41,246 bases of DNA, from assembly GCA_905370345.1 (NCBI GenBank), contig CAJPKE010000003.1:1-41246 (forward strand). Reading direction: 5' to 3'. The translations under genes and the position numbers were made by a program. Shown here piece after piece: positions 15,296-22,740 of the stretch (the first letter of the stretch is position 1; each line of letters starts with the position of its first letter). The stretch is from Candidatus Saccharibacteria bacterium UBA6209. Lineage in GTDB: Bacteria; Patescibacteriota; Saccharimonadia; Saccharimonadales; Saccharimonadaceae. Below the pieces are notes generated by a model. That model ran no database searches. It had not been told where the DNA came from and saw nothing but the letters and a program-made list of their open reading frames with translations.

Positions 15296-15883
15296 TTAAC
15301 ACTGTTCGGGTGATTTACAGAAATGGGCGTCGTGAGTTGCGGCGTCTATTTTTTGATGTAATTGCTCGAGGCTGCCGTCGTTAATGATGAAATAATCAGC
15401 AATAGCAATTGGTCCACCTTTTTCCAAATTCTCAATTTCTGACCAGTCGCGCTGATCGACTTCGTGTGGTTGCATTGGGCGCTCTATGCGCTTAGCCATT
15501 CGTTGATAACGGAGGTATTTCGGTGTAACAATAGCAATAACGACAACTTGTCCAGGGAATTCGTGCTTAAGGAATTTATATTCGCTCCAAGTGTATAATC
15601 CGTCCAAAACGATTTTATTTTGCCCGGCGTTTATTAAGTCATGGATGTTTTTTATGACGCGTTTGATTACGAAATCTTTGCCTTCACGGCGACGAATTTC
15701 TTCGCGAAATTGTTGTTGATTGTCCCAAGTTTTTTCAATTCCAGCCTCGTCCATGGCTTTATAAATAACGCCACCGAAGTAAATTTTTGGAAATCCTTTT
15801 TCTGTCAAATATTCGACAGCTGAGCTTTTGCCGCTGCCCGCCAATCCAACCAGGGCGATAATTTTTGCGTGTGGTTGTGTCAT
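15296..15883 (-). CDS. P-loop nucleotide kinase-like protein (dephospho-CoA kinase-like)
   Basis: 195 residues opening with a Walker A loop, GLAGSGKSS (about 13-21), followed by a kinase-like YLTEKGFPKIYFGGVIY and a later IVLDGLYTWSEY strand suggesting Walker B or an acceptor site. RYQRMAKRIERPM supplies lid-like arginines, and IADYFIINDGSLEQL resembles the C-terminal strand of dephospho-CoA kinase and related nucleoside kinases. The exact substrate cannot be read. The start is the ATG at 15883, with an extended -10 six bases upstream. The gene abuts rpoD stop to stop with no terminator visible. Confidence 0.75.
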   Translation of the reverse strand: MTQPHAKIIALVGLAGSGKSSAVEYLTEKGFPKIYFGGVIYKAMDEAGIEKTWDNQQQFREEIRRREGKDFVIKRVIKNIHDLINAGQNKIVLDGLYTWSEYKFLKHEFPGQVVVIAIVTPKYLRYQRMAKRIERPMQPHEVDQRDWSEIENLEKGGPIAIADYFIINDGSLEQLHQKIDAATHDAHFCKSPEQC

Positions 15884-15889
15884 GTACTA

Positions 15890-15898
15890 ATTTTAACA
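15890..15898 (-). promoter_or_regulatory. Extended -10 of the P-loop kinase, leaderless spacing
   Basis: On the minus strand TGt precedes TAAAAT (15895-15890), with six bases to the ATG. Confidence 0.55.
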
Positions 15899-15903
15899 AT
15901 TTG

Positions 15904-15932
15904 TTGACATTCTTCCAAATAGAGAGTATCTT
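15904..15932 (+). promoter_or_regulatory. Promoter of the 184-aa hypothetical gene
   Basis: TTGACA (15904-15909), a 17-bp spacer and TATCTT (15927-15932). The -10 ends 13 nt before ATG 15946, so the leader is at most a few bases. Confidence 0.65.
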
Positions 15933-15945
15933 TAAGTTACATATT

Positions 15946-16500
15946 ATGGAAACACTTCATGGACATACTGAAGAGTTACCTCAGAATTCTCCTTCTGACC
16001 TTGATACTGAGGGTCAAGAAAATATGACAGAGAACTATAAGATAATGGCTCAGATTGAGGGGTTGGAGTCAAAATTTGATCGTAATCCAGACGGTAGCGA
16101 TAGATGGGGGAGATTTGTTGATAGTCCAGTTCGGGATCAGTATGGACAGTTGTGGATGATTTGGGAAAATTCCGCCACTTCATCATCTAATCCGAAGGAT
16201 CGATATCAGATATATAAGATACTCAATGATGAAGATGAGTTTAGATATGCTTTCATAAAAGATCTTAAAATTAGTCGTTATCCTAGATATGAGAAAACCT
16301 CTTATGAGTTTTTTGTTGGTCCTGATGACGCAGGCATAGATGAGACTATAACGATACTCTTTGATGATAATAGAGAAATTGAGTATGTCCATTGTTATAG
16401 CTATCTGGAGGAGCGCAAGAGGTTGTACGAGAAGTACGAAAGAGCACAGAAGAAACTTGCTGAGGCGTCAATAATCAATTCTCTGACGATAGCTGCTTAA
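15946..16500 (+). CDS. Hypothetical acidic cytoplasmic protein
   Basis: 184 residues with no signal peptide or membrane segment. The N-terminus is acidic and Glu/Asp/Ser-rich. The centre is aromatic-rich with strand-like stretches (GQLWMIWENS, RYQIYKIL, YEFFVGPDD), and the C-terminus is a charged helix (YLEERKRLYEKYERAQKKL). The upstream in-frame GTG overlaps the kinase gene and the promoter, so ATG 15946 is preferred. Arginine codons are a mix of CGN and AGA. No family recognised. Confidence 0.65.
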   Translation: METLHGHTEELPQNSPSDLDTEGQENMTENYKIMAQIEGLESKFDRNPDGSDRWGRFVDSPVRDQYGQLWMIWENSATSSSNPKDRYQIYKILNDEDEFRYAFIKDLKISRYPRYEKTSYEFFVGPDDAGIDETITILFDDNREIEYVHCYSYLEERKRLYEKYERAQKKLAEASIINSLTIAA

Positions 16501-16501
16501 A

Positions 16502-16510
16502 TGCTACAAT
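16502..16510 (+). promoter_or_regulatory. Extended -10 of polA, leaderless spacing
   Basis: TGcTACAAT with 6 nt to ATG 16517, lying directly after the preceding stop codon. Confidence 0.7.
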
Positions 16511-16516
16511 AGAAGT

Positions 16517-19054
16517 ATGAAGCGTCTAGTGGTTATTGATGGAAAGTCGGTGTTTTACCGAGGTTATTATGCTATGCCGGGATTGTCGATGGCTGACGGA
16601 ACTCCGACTGGCGGTGTGTATGGATTTGTAAGTTTGGCAATTGAGCTGATTAAAAAATTGAAGCCGGATTACGTGGCGGTAGCCTGGGATAAACGCGGTA
16701 CGAATATTCGCAAGCGGCGGGAATTATATCCAGAATATAAAGCTGGTCGCAAGCCAGCGCCAGATGACTTTTACCAGCAAATTCCGATTTTGCACGAACT
16801 GCTTGATGCGTTTGGTTGGCCGCTTTATGAAATTGATGATTACGAGGCGGACGATATTATGGGCGCGTTTGCCAGGCAAGCGGAATCTCGCGGAATTGAA
16901 ACGTGCTTGATAACGTCGGATTTGGACGCATTGCAATTGATATCACCGATGACCAAGGTTTACGCTATGAAAAATGGTTTAAGGAATATCGAAGAATTCA
17001 CGTCGGAATATTTTGAAGAAAAATACGGAATTCGGACGGAGCAATTTTTAGACCTGAAGGCTTTGAAGGGTGATTCAAGTGACAATTTACCGGGAGTGCC
17101 GGGAATTGGTGAGAAAACGGCGGTGAAATTATTGCAAGAATATGAAACTCTGGACGGAGTTTATGAACATCTGGACGAGCAAAAAGGCGCTTTGCGAACG
17201 AAGCTGGAGAATGGTCGTGAGTCGGCATATTTGACCAAGCAAGTGGCGGAAATTTGGACGGACGCGCCGATTGAGCTGGACTGGGATGTGGCGGATGTTA
17301 ATGATTGCGACTTTGCGCGAGTAACGGAAATTCTGCAGAAGTTGGAGTTTAATTCGCTGATTGGACGATTGCCAAAAACAATGCAAATTGCAGAAAATGA
17401 GAAAATTGAGCAGTCAGATTTGGACATTCCGACGGTTGAAAAATTGCCTGACATGCCGATGTTTGAGGCGGAAAATATAATATATATCGATTCGTCGGAG
17501 CCTGATGTAATTTATATAAGCTCAAATCCTGAGTCAGCGTGGACGGCGAAAATTGATGAGATTAGTCAATCTGTGTGGCAATTATTGGCGCAGGGAACTG
17601 TGATTGCGGTGGATGTCAAACGGTTATATCACGCGTTGGATAATTATGGAGTGACGGTGCGTTTTCATGAAGTTTGGGATGTTGAGCAGGTGGCGTTTTT
17701 GATTGATCCGCTGAAGCGAGATCGTAGTTTGAATGCGCTGTCGGGTGATTTTTCTGACGACAATTCCGCGCCTTATCAATTGGCTCGCTTGCGTAAAATT
17801 TATAATGAACAAAAAGTTTGCATGTCGAACAATTCGCAAATTGCGCGTGTGGCTTACGAGTTTGATTTTCCGGTAATTTGGGCGCTATTCCAGATGGAAA
17901 AACGCGGAATGAAGTTGGATGATACGCTATTAAAACAGATGGGAGATGAGCTGGCAGCGGAAGTTAGCGAGCTTGAACAACAAATGTATTCCATGGCTGG
18001 ATACGAATTTAACGCGTCTAGCCCAGCGCAACTTTCTGAGGTTTTGTTTACCAAATTGCAATTACCAACCGCGGGCATAAAAAAGGGAAAAACTGGATAT
18101 TCAACAGGTCAAAAAGAGTTGGACAAATTACGTGGACAACATCCGATTATCGAGTTGATTGAGCGATATCGAGAATTGACCAAATTGATCAGCACGTACA
18201 TTGAGGCGTTACCAAAATTGATGGCGACTGATGGGCGAATTCACACTACATTCAATCAGGACGTAACCAGCACGGGGCGACTGAGTAGTACAAATCCGAA
18301 TTTACAGAATATTCCGGTGCGGACTGAATTGGGTAGGAAAATTCGCCAAGCGTTTGTTCCGAGTGACGGCAAAGTTTTTGTCGGTGCGGATTATTCACAA
18401 TTTGAGCTGAGGCTGGCGGCTGTGTTGGCGGGCGACGAGAAGTTGATTGAAGATTTTAATAGCGATGTTGATATTCACGCAAAAACGGCGGCGGAAACAT
18501 ACGGAATATCAATTGACGAAGTGAGCAAATCTCAGCGTCGAGCAGCGAAAGTGATCAATTTTGGTGTACTTTACGGAATGAGCCCGCACGGTTTGGCGGC
18601 AGCTACGGGAATGTCATTTACAGAGGCGAAAAAGTTTATTGATCATTATTTTGAGGTGCGAAAGCCGATTCGTCAGTACTTGGATAAAATTCTAACTCAG
18701 GCGCGCGATCAGGGATTTGTTGAAACGTATTTTGGCAGGCGACGACCAACGCCTGATGTAAAATCGAGCAATTTTATGGTGCGATCTTCGGCGGAAAGGG
18801 CTGCGATGAATATGCCAATTCAAGGCACAGAAGCAGATTTGATGAAATTGGCAATGATTCGATTGGAGGACAAATTGTCGGGCTTGGCTGATGCGATTTT
18901 ACAGGTTCATGATTCGATTTTGGTGGAATGCAAACCCGAAGACGTCCAGAAAGTCAGCGAGATTATGAAAGCGGAAATGGAAGGCGTTTGTCCGGAATTG
19001 CCGATTAAGTTGAAGGTTGATGTTGGTACGGGCGCAAATTGGGGTGAAGTATAG
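16517..19054 (+). CDS. polA: DNA polymerase I
   Basis: Fills gaps and removes RNA primers. The 845 residues comprise a 5' nuclease domain (about 1-290) with DGKSVFYRGYYA, YEADDI, TSDLDALQL and GDSSDNLPGVPGIGEKTA; a middle domain (about 300-470); and an A-family polymerase domain. Motif A is D625-Y-S-Q-F-E-L-R, motif B is in RRAAKVINFGVLYG, and motif C is VH798-D799-S. The middle domain lacks the DxE exonuclease motif (only VIAVDVKRLYHAL is visible), so proofreading is probably absent, as in many polA enzymes. Transcribed from its own leaderless promoter. Confidence 0.97.
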   Translation: MKRLVVIDGKSVFYRGYYAMPGLSMADGTPTGGVYGFVSLAIELIKKLKPDYVAVAWDKRGTNIRKRRELYPEYKAGRKPAPDDFYQQIPILHELLDAFGWPLYEIDDYEADDIMGAFARQAESRGIETCLITSDLDALQLISPMTKVYAMKNGLRNIEEFTSEYFEEKYGIRTEQFLDLKALKGDSSDNLPGVPGIGEKTAVKLLQEYETLDGVYEHLDEQKGALRTKLENGRESAYLTKQVAEIWTDAPIELDWDVADVNDCDFARVTEILQKLEFNSLIGRLPKTMQIAENEKIEQSDLDIPTVEKLPDMPMFEAENIIYIDSSEPDVIYISSNPESAWTAKIDEISQSVWQLLAQGTVIAVDVKRLYHALDNYGVTVRFHEVWDVEQVAFLIDPLKRDRSLNALSGDFSDDNSAPYQLARLRKIYNEQKVCMSNNSQIARVAYEFDFPVIWALFQMEKRGMKLDDTLLKQMGDELAAEVSELEQQMYSMAGYEFNASSPAQLSEVLFTKLQLPTAGIKKGKTGYSTGQKELDKLRGQHPIIELIERYRELTKLISTYIEALPKLMATDGRIHTTFNQDVTSTGRLSSTNPNLQNIPVRTELGRKIRQAFVPSDGKVFVGADYSQFELRLAAVLAGDEKLIEDFNSDVDIHAKTAAETYGISIDEVSKSQRRAAKVINFGVLYGMSPHGLAAATGMSFTEAKKFIDHYFEVRKPIRQYLDKILTQARDQGFVETYFGRRRPTPDVKSSNFMVRSSAERAAMNMPIQGTEADLMKLAMIRLEDKLSGLADAILQVHDSILVECKPEDVQKVSEIMKAEMEGVCPELPIKLKVDVGTGANWGEV

Positions 19055-19060
19055 AAAATA

Positions 19061-19069
19061 TGGTATAAT
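19061..19069 (+). promoter_or_regulatory. Extended -10, leaderless spacing
   Basis: TGgTATAAT with 6 nt to ATG 19076, immediately after the polA stop codon. Confidence 0.75.
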
Positions 19070-19075
19070 TATGCC

Positions 19076-19723
19076 ATGAAATACACTCAACGACGAAATT
19101 CATTTTCTCGATTTGTACCAATTTTGCTGGTTATTGTTATCACGGTCGTGGCGGTAGCGGCGGTTATTGCGATTGGTCGAGCATTATTTGGCAAAAATGA
19201 TTCAGGTCAAACAACAGATCAGAATGTTAACGTAGGGCAAGTTGCTTTGTTGTCGACGGACGCGGGAAGCGCGGTTCGATTGACGGTACGCGGGCCGATT
19301 GTAGCGAATGAGAATTTCCGCTCATATAGCATCACTATTTCGCCAGAATCTCGCGAAATGACGACGTACGAGGGCTATTTAGACAAGCCAATTGCGCAGA
19401 AAAAATTGGACAATAACAGCAGGGCTTATACGGAGTTGGTTTATGCGCTTGATAAGCGAAAAATGATGGAAGGTACGCCGCTAACTGAGCAGCAAAACGA
19501 TTTGCGGGGAATTTGTGCTAGCGGTAAAATTTACAAGTTCGAAACCTTGAAGGACAATTCTGTAGTGAAGAGTTTGTGGACGTCGGATTGTAGCGGCTCT
19601 AAGGGCTCGGCACAAGCTAATGTGAACGAGATTTTGGATATGTTTTTGAAGCAAATTCCTGACGGCAAGAAAATGGCGGCTGGAATTGGCCTAAGTCAAG
19701 AAGAAGCTTTGTTTAAGCTGTAG
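19076..19723 (+). CDS. Hypothetical membrane-anchored protein
   Basis: 215 residues. A basic head (KYTQRRNSFSRF) is followed by one transmembrane helix (about 14-37, rich in Val/Ile/Ala), then an extracytoplasmic domain. The outer part contains two cysteines (in GICASG and SDCSGS), about 33 residues apart, that could form a disulfide. A strand-rich domain begins VRLTVRGPIVANENFRSYSITISP. The start is set by the -10 six bases upstream. mutM follows after 10 nt, so they may be co-transcribed. No known family; conserved placement beside polA and mutM would be worth testing. Confidence 0.75.
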   Translation: MKYTQRRNSFSRFVPILLVIVITVVAVAAVIAIGRALFGKNDSGQTTDQNVNVGQVALLSTDAGSAVRLTVRGPIVANENFRSYSITISPESREMTTYEGYLDKPIAQKKLDNNSRAYTELVYALDKRKMMEGTPLTEQQNDLRGICASGKIYKFETLKDNSVVKSLWTSDCSGSKGSAQANVNEILDMFLKQIPDGKKMAAGIGLSQEEALFKL

Positions 19724-19733
19724 GACTTGCCGA

Positions 19734-20612
19734 ATGCCAGAACTACCCGAAGTTGAGACAGTTCGTCGCGGTTTGGCGGATTTGCTGCCAGGTCAGGCTG
19801 TTGTGCGAGCGACGGTATTTGATTCGCCAAAGAGTTTTCCGAATTCACCCACAGACGTTCAGCAATTTTTATACGGCGCGCACGTAACGGCGGTGCGACG
19901 TCGCGCAAAAGTGCTGATGATTGATCTTGATACGCGTTATTCGCTGGTGATACATCTTAAGATGACTGGACAATTGATTTTTCGTGGGGCTAATAGTTTT
20001 GCTGGCGGTCATCCTAGTGACAGTTTAATTGGCGAATTGCCAGATAGATCGACACGAGTACAAATTGATTTTACGGATGGTTCGCGTCTGTTTTTCAATG
20101 ATCAGCGTAAGTTTGGCTGGATGAAATTGATGCCGACCGATGAGATAGAAAATTTGCCGTTTATGCAGAAAGTTGGACCGGAACCGCTCGATAAAAAAAC
20201 TGAGGCGGGTGACTTTATTAAGCGAATTCGTCGTCGGCAAAATTCGATGATAAAGCCAGCGTTTCTTGATCAGTCGGTGATCGCTGGGGTTGGTAATATT
20301 TATGCCGATGAAGCTTTGTGGGCTGCGAAAATTCACCCTCAGACGCGCGTTAGAAATGTTAGTGGTGACCAATTGGAAGATTTGTTTAACGAACTGCGTC
20401 AGATTTTACAATTGAGTATTGATCAGGGCGGCTCGACGGATAAAAATTATGTTGACGCTGAAGGCAGGAAGGGTAATTATCTATCATTTGCGCACGTATT
20501 TCGTCGGGAAGGTCAGCCGTGCCATCGTCATCCTGATCAAGAGATTGTAAAGATGAAGGTTTCTGGACGCGGTACGCATATTTGTCCAGTTTGCCAAGTG
20601 GAGGCGAAGTGA
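19734..20612 (+). CDS. mutM: Formamidopyrimidine-DNA glycosylase (MutM/Fpg)
   Basis: Excises oxidised purines such as 8-oxoguanine. The 292 residues begin M-P2-E3-LPEVETVRRGL, giving the catalytic proline and glutamate. The two-domain fold continues with HLKMTGQL, FNDQRKFGWM and AGVGNIYADEALW. The C-terminal zinc finger is present but altered: the first CxxC is C-H-R-H, the second C-P-V-C, giving a possible CHCC site. AGGA at 19722-19725 precedes the start. The TGA stop overlaps the holA GTG start. With the uracil-DNA glycosylase at 29399 it provides base-excision repair. Confidence 0.96.
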   Translation: MPELPEVETVRRGLADLLPGQAVVRATVFDSPKSFPNSPTDVQQFLYGAHVTAVRRRAKVLMIDLDTRYSLVIHLKMTGQLIFRGANSFAGGHPSDSLIGELPDRSTRVQIDFTDGSRLFFNDQRKFGWMKLMPTDEIENLPFMQKVGPEPLDKKTEAGDFIKRIRRRQNSMIKPAFLDQSVIAGVGNIYADEALWAAKIHPQTRVRNVSGDQLEDLFNELRQILQLSIDQGGSTDKNYVDAEGRKGNYLSFAHVFRREGQPCHRHPDQEIVKMKVSGRGTHICPVCQVEAK

Positions 20613-21511
20613 TTTACCTTTTTTACGGCGAAAATGAATTCGAGAAACGGCAAGCAATTGCTAAGCTGATCGGCAATGAAAAAGCGTCGCGACATGATGG
20701 CGAAGATTTGACGCTGGCTGGAATGCAGGAAATAGCAATTGGGCAGACGCTGTTTATGAACTCGTCGGTGTATTTGATTTCAAAACTAGGCGAAAATTCT
20801 GAGATTTGGTCGCAGCTTCCAGATGTGAAGTTTGATGATGACAGGACGATTATTCTGGTGGAAGATAAAATTGATAAGCGAACAAAAACGTATAAGTGGC
20901 TGCAGAAAAATGCCAAAGTTCAGGAATTTTCACCGCTTAGTGATCGTCAAAAACCGCAGCTTTTAAAGTGGTGCGTGGCGGAGGCGAAGGTTCGCGAGTG
21001 TGAACTAACGAATCGTCAAGCAGAGATAATTGTTGATCGTTTGGGATTTGATCAGTTGCGACTGAGTAATTTTTTAGATCAATTGGCGCTGGCGGAAAAA
21101 GTGACGGATGATTTAATTGACAACTTCATACCTCTGGCGAGGACGGAAAATGTGTTTGATTTGTTTATTTCGGCGCTGGCGGGTGATTATGATAAGGCTC
21201 ACGATATAATTAGCTATTTGGAGTCGGAAAGTGGCATTGACGGCGCCTATCAGACAATGGGATTGCTTGCCTCACAGGCAACTAACTTGACGGCGTTGGT
21301 TTTGGCTGACGGCGACAGTAAGTTGGTGGCTTCGGATTTTTCGGCTAATCCGTATGTTTTACGAAAATTGGCGTCTTCAGTAAAAGGTGTCGATAAGGAA
21401 AAACTGAAGAGGATAAATGACGCGCTACTTCGGGCGGACTTGCAAATGAAAACAACTTCTGTAAATCCGTGGCTGCTTGTGGAGGCGGCGCTGGTTGGAA
21501 TTGGAAAATAA
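20609..21511 (+). CDS. holA: DNA polymerase III delta subunit
   Basis: Clamp-loader subunit that opens the sliding clamp. 300 residues starting VIYLFYGENEFEKRQAI, the usual HolA opening. GTG 20609 overlaps the mutM stop and has GGAGG at 20600-20604; a TTG at 20582 would add nine residues. The AAA+-like N-domain has no Walker A, as expected for delta. The middle and C-terminal helical domains show RLGFDQLRLSNFLDQLAL and ENVFDLFISALAGD. Coupled translation with mutM is likely. Confidence 0.9.
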   Translation: MIYLFYGENEFEKRQAIAKLIGNEKASRHDGEDLTLAGMQEIAIGQTLFMNSSVYLISKLGENSEIWSQLPDVKFDDDRTIILVEDKIDKRTKTYKWLQKNAKVQEFSPLSDRQKPQLLKWCVAEAKVRECELTNRQAEIIVDRLGFDQLRLSNFLDQLALAEKVTDDLIDNFIPLARTENVFDLFISALAGDYDKAHDIISYLESESGIDGAYQTMGLLASQATNLTALVLADGDSKLVASDFSANPYVLRKLASSVKGVDKEKLKRINDALLRADLQMKTTSVNPWLLVEAALVGIGK

Positions 21512-21528
21512 ACTAAGGAATAGGGAGA

Positions 21529-22173
21529 ATGCTGGATTTTATGGATGATATTCGCGTAAAAGAATATATCGCAAATTTAGAAAAAGAATTTTCTTTGATA
21601 GAAAATGGTTTCAAAGAGGAAGAAAAAAGAGCCTTTGCTGATTATAAATCCAATGATAAAGAATATGCTAAGAGCTTGGCATTTTCAGCTTATAAATCTG
21701 ACATATATCAAGTAAGGATGTACGGTGTATTTATTTTTGGATATTTATCAGAACAAGATGATGTCTTAGCATTTATGCGAGACGAAGTTTCCAAAGATGA
21801 TAATTGGAGAGTTCAGGAAGTATTGGCAAAGGCATTTGATGAATTTTGCAAGAAAATAGGATATGAAAAAGCACTTCCAATAATTGATGAATGGTTAAAA
21901 AACAATAATCCTAATACAAGGAGAGCGGTTACAGAGGGGTTAAGAATATGGACAAGTAGACCATATTTCAAAGATAATCCAATTGAAGCTATTAGGAGAA
22001 TTGCAGCATTAAAAGAAGATTCCAGTGAATATGTTAGAAAATCAGTTGGCAATTCTTTGAGGGATATTAGTAAGAAATTTCCAGAGTTGATTAAAATGGA
22101 ACTCAGTAGCTGGAAATTAGAGAGCAGAGAAATCAAACAGGTATATAAATTGGCGAGTCGATTAGTCGACTGA
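21529..22173 (+). CDS. HEAT-repeat / AlkD-like DNA alkylation repair family protein
   Basis: 214 residues, all-helical, with HEAT-like repeats such as DDNWRVQEVLAKAFDEFCK, NPNTRRAVTEGLRIW and SSEYVRKSVGNSLRDISKK. These are typical of the DNA alkylation repair (AlkD-like) superfamily; the central WRVQE and TRRAVTEGLR repeats are the most similar. Arginine codons are 12 AGA/AGG of 15, whereas the neighbouring holA uses mostly CGN. The text is visibly richer in A/T, pointing to recent transfer, perhaps from a low-GC Firmicute host partner. Start ATG 21529, TAAGGAA at 21514-21519. Function as a glycosylase or mere DNA-binding protein is undecided. Confidence 0.75.
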   Translation: MLDFMDDIRVKEYIANLEKEFSLIENGFKEEEKRAFADYKSNDKEYAKSLAFSAYKSDIYQVRMYGVFIFGYLSEQDDVLAFMRDEVSKDDNWRVQEVLAKAFDEFCKKIGYEKALPIIDEWLKNNNPNTRRAVTEGLRIWTSRPYFKDNPIEAIRRIAALKEDSSEYVRKSVGNSLRDISKKFPELIKMELSSWKLESREIKQVYKLASRLVD

Positions 22174-22182
22174 TGTTAAATA

Positions 22183-22212
22183 AAAATACCCCAGTTAATT
22201 CCGGGGTATTTT
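22183..22212 (+). terminator. Bidirectional intrinsic terminator between the HEAT-repeat gene and rpsT
   Basis: AAAATACCCC (22183-22192) and GGGGTATTTT (22203-22212) form a perfect 10-bp stem with a 10-nt loop. A and T tracts on both flanks allow it to work for both convergent genes. Confidence 0.88.
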
Positions 22213-22229
22213 CTAGTAATCTTTACAGA

Positions 22230-22580
22230 TTATTTTTCAGCTTTCTTAGCAGCTGACTTCTTTGCTGGAGCTTTTTTAGCAGCAGTTTTCTTAGCTGTTG
22301 CTGGCTTTGCAGCTGGTTTTTTAGCAGCTTCTAATGTAGCACCTGCTTTTTTAGCAATTTTACTCAATGCGCTCTTTCGGCGAGCAGCAGTATTTTTCTT
22401 AATCAAGCCTTTTTTAACAGCGGTGTCAATTTCGCTTTGTGCTGCAGCAAGAGTTTTTGCGCTTGGTTCTGCAGAGAAAGCTTTAACAGCAGTCTTAATG
22501 TCTTTTTTAATGCTGATGTTTCGCTCGCGGCGCTTTAGGGTTTGTTTAGCACGCTTGATGGCGGATTTGATGATTGGCAT
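22230..22580 (-). CDS. rpsT: 30S ribosomal protein S20 with histone H1-like tail
   Basis: Binds 16S rRNA in the small subunit. Residues 1-84 are standard S20 (MPIIKSAIKRAKQTLKRRERN onward, with VKKGLIKKNTAARRKSALSKI). The remaining 32 are a Lys/Ala/Pro-only extension with AAKK, AKPA and PAKK repeats, resembling the eukaryotic H1 C-tail or bacterial histone-like tails. AAGGAG lies upstream of the ATG at 22580. The tail makes it 116 residues versus the usual 85-90. Confidence 0.93.
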   Translation of the reverse strand: MPIIKSAIKRAKQTLKRRERNISIKKDIKTAVKAFSAEPSAKTLAAAQSEIDTAVKKGLIKKNTAARRKSALSKIAKKAGATLEAAKKPAAKPATAKKTAAKKAPAKKSAAKKAEK

Positions 22581-22668
22581 GTTTCTCCTTTACCTCTATA
22601 GATTTGTATCGCTAATCAGGAAGAATTATACAGAAAATAGCATAAATTGTAAAGAGGCGGCTTAGATA

Positions 22669-22698
22669 TTGACTTTATGGTACTGCTTATGGTATAGT
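22669..22698 (+). promoter_or_regulatory. Promoter of the DHH-like gene and truB
   Basis: TTGACT (22669-22674), an 18-bp spacer and TATAGT (22693-22698). A leader of about 36 nt contains AGGA at 22731-22734. Confidence 0.75.
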
Positions 22699-22740
22699 GA
22701 TGCCAAGCGTAATTACAAAAAAACAAACATAGGAAAAATC

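Noticed and set aside
11603..22173. Possible UGA recoding as in Gracilibacteria
   Set aside because: TGA acts as a true stop at orn, dnaG, mutM and the HEAT-repeat gene with correct family lengths.
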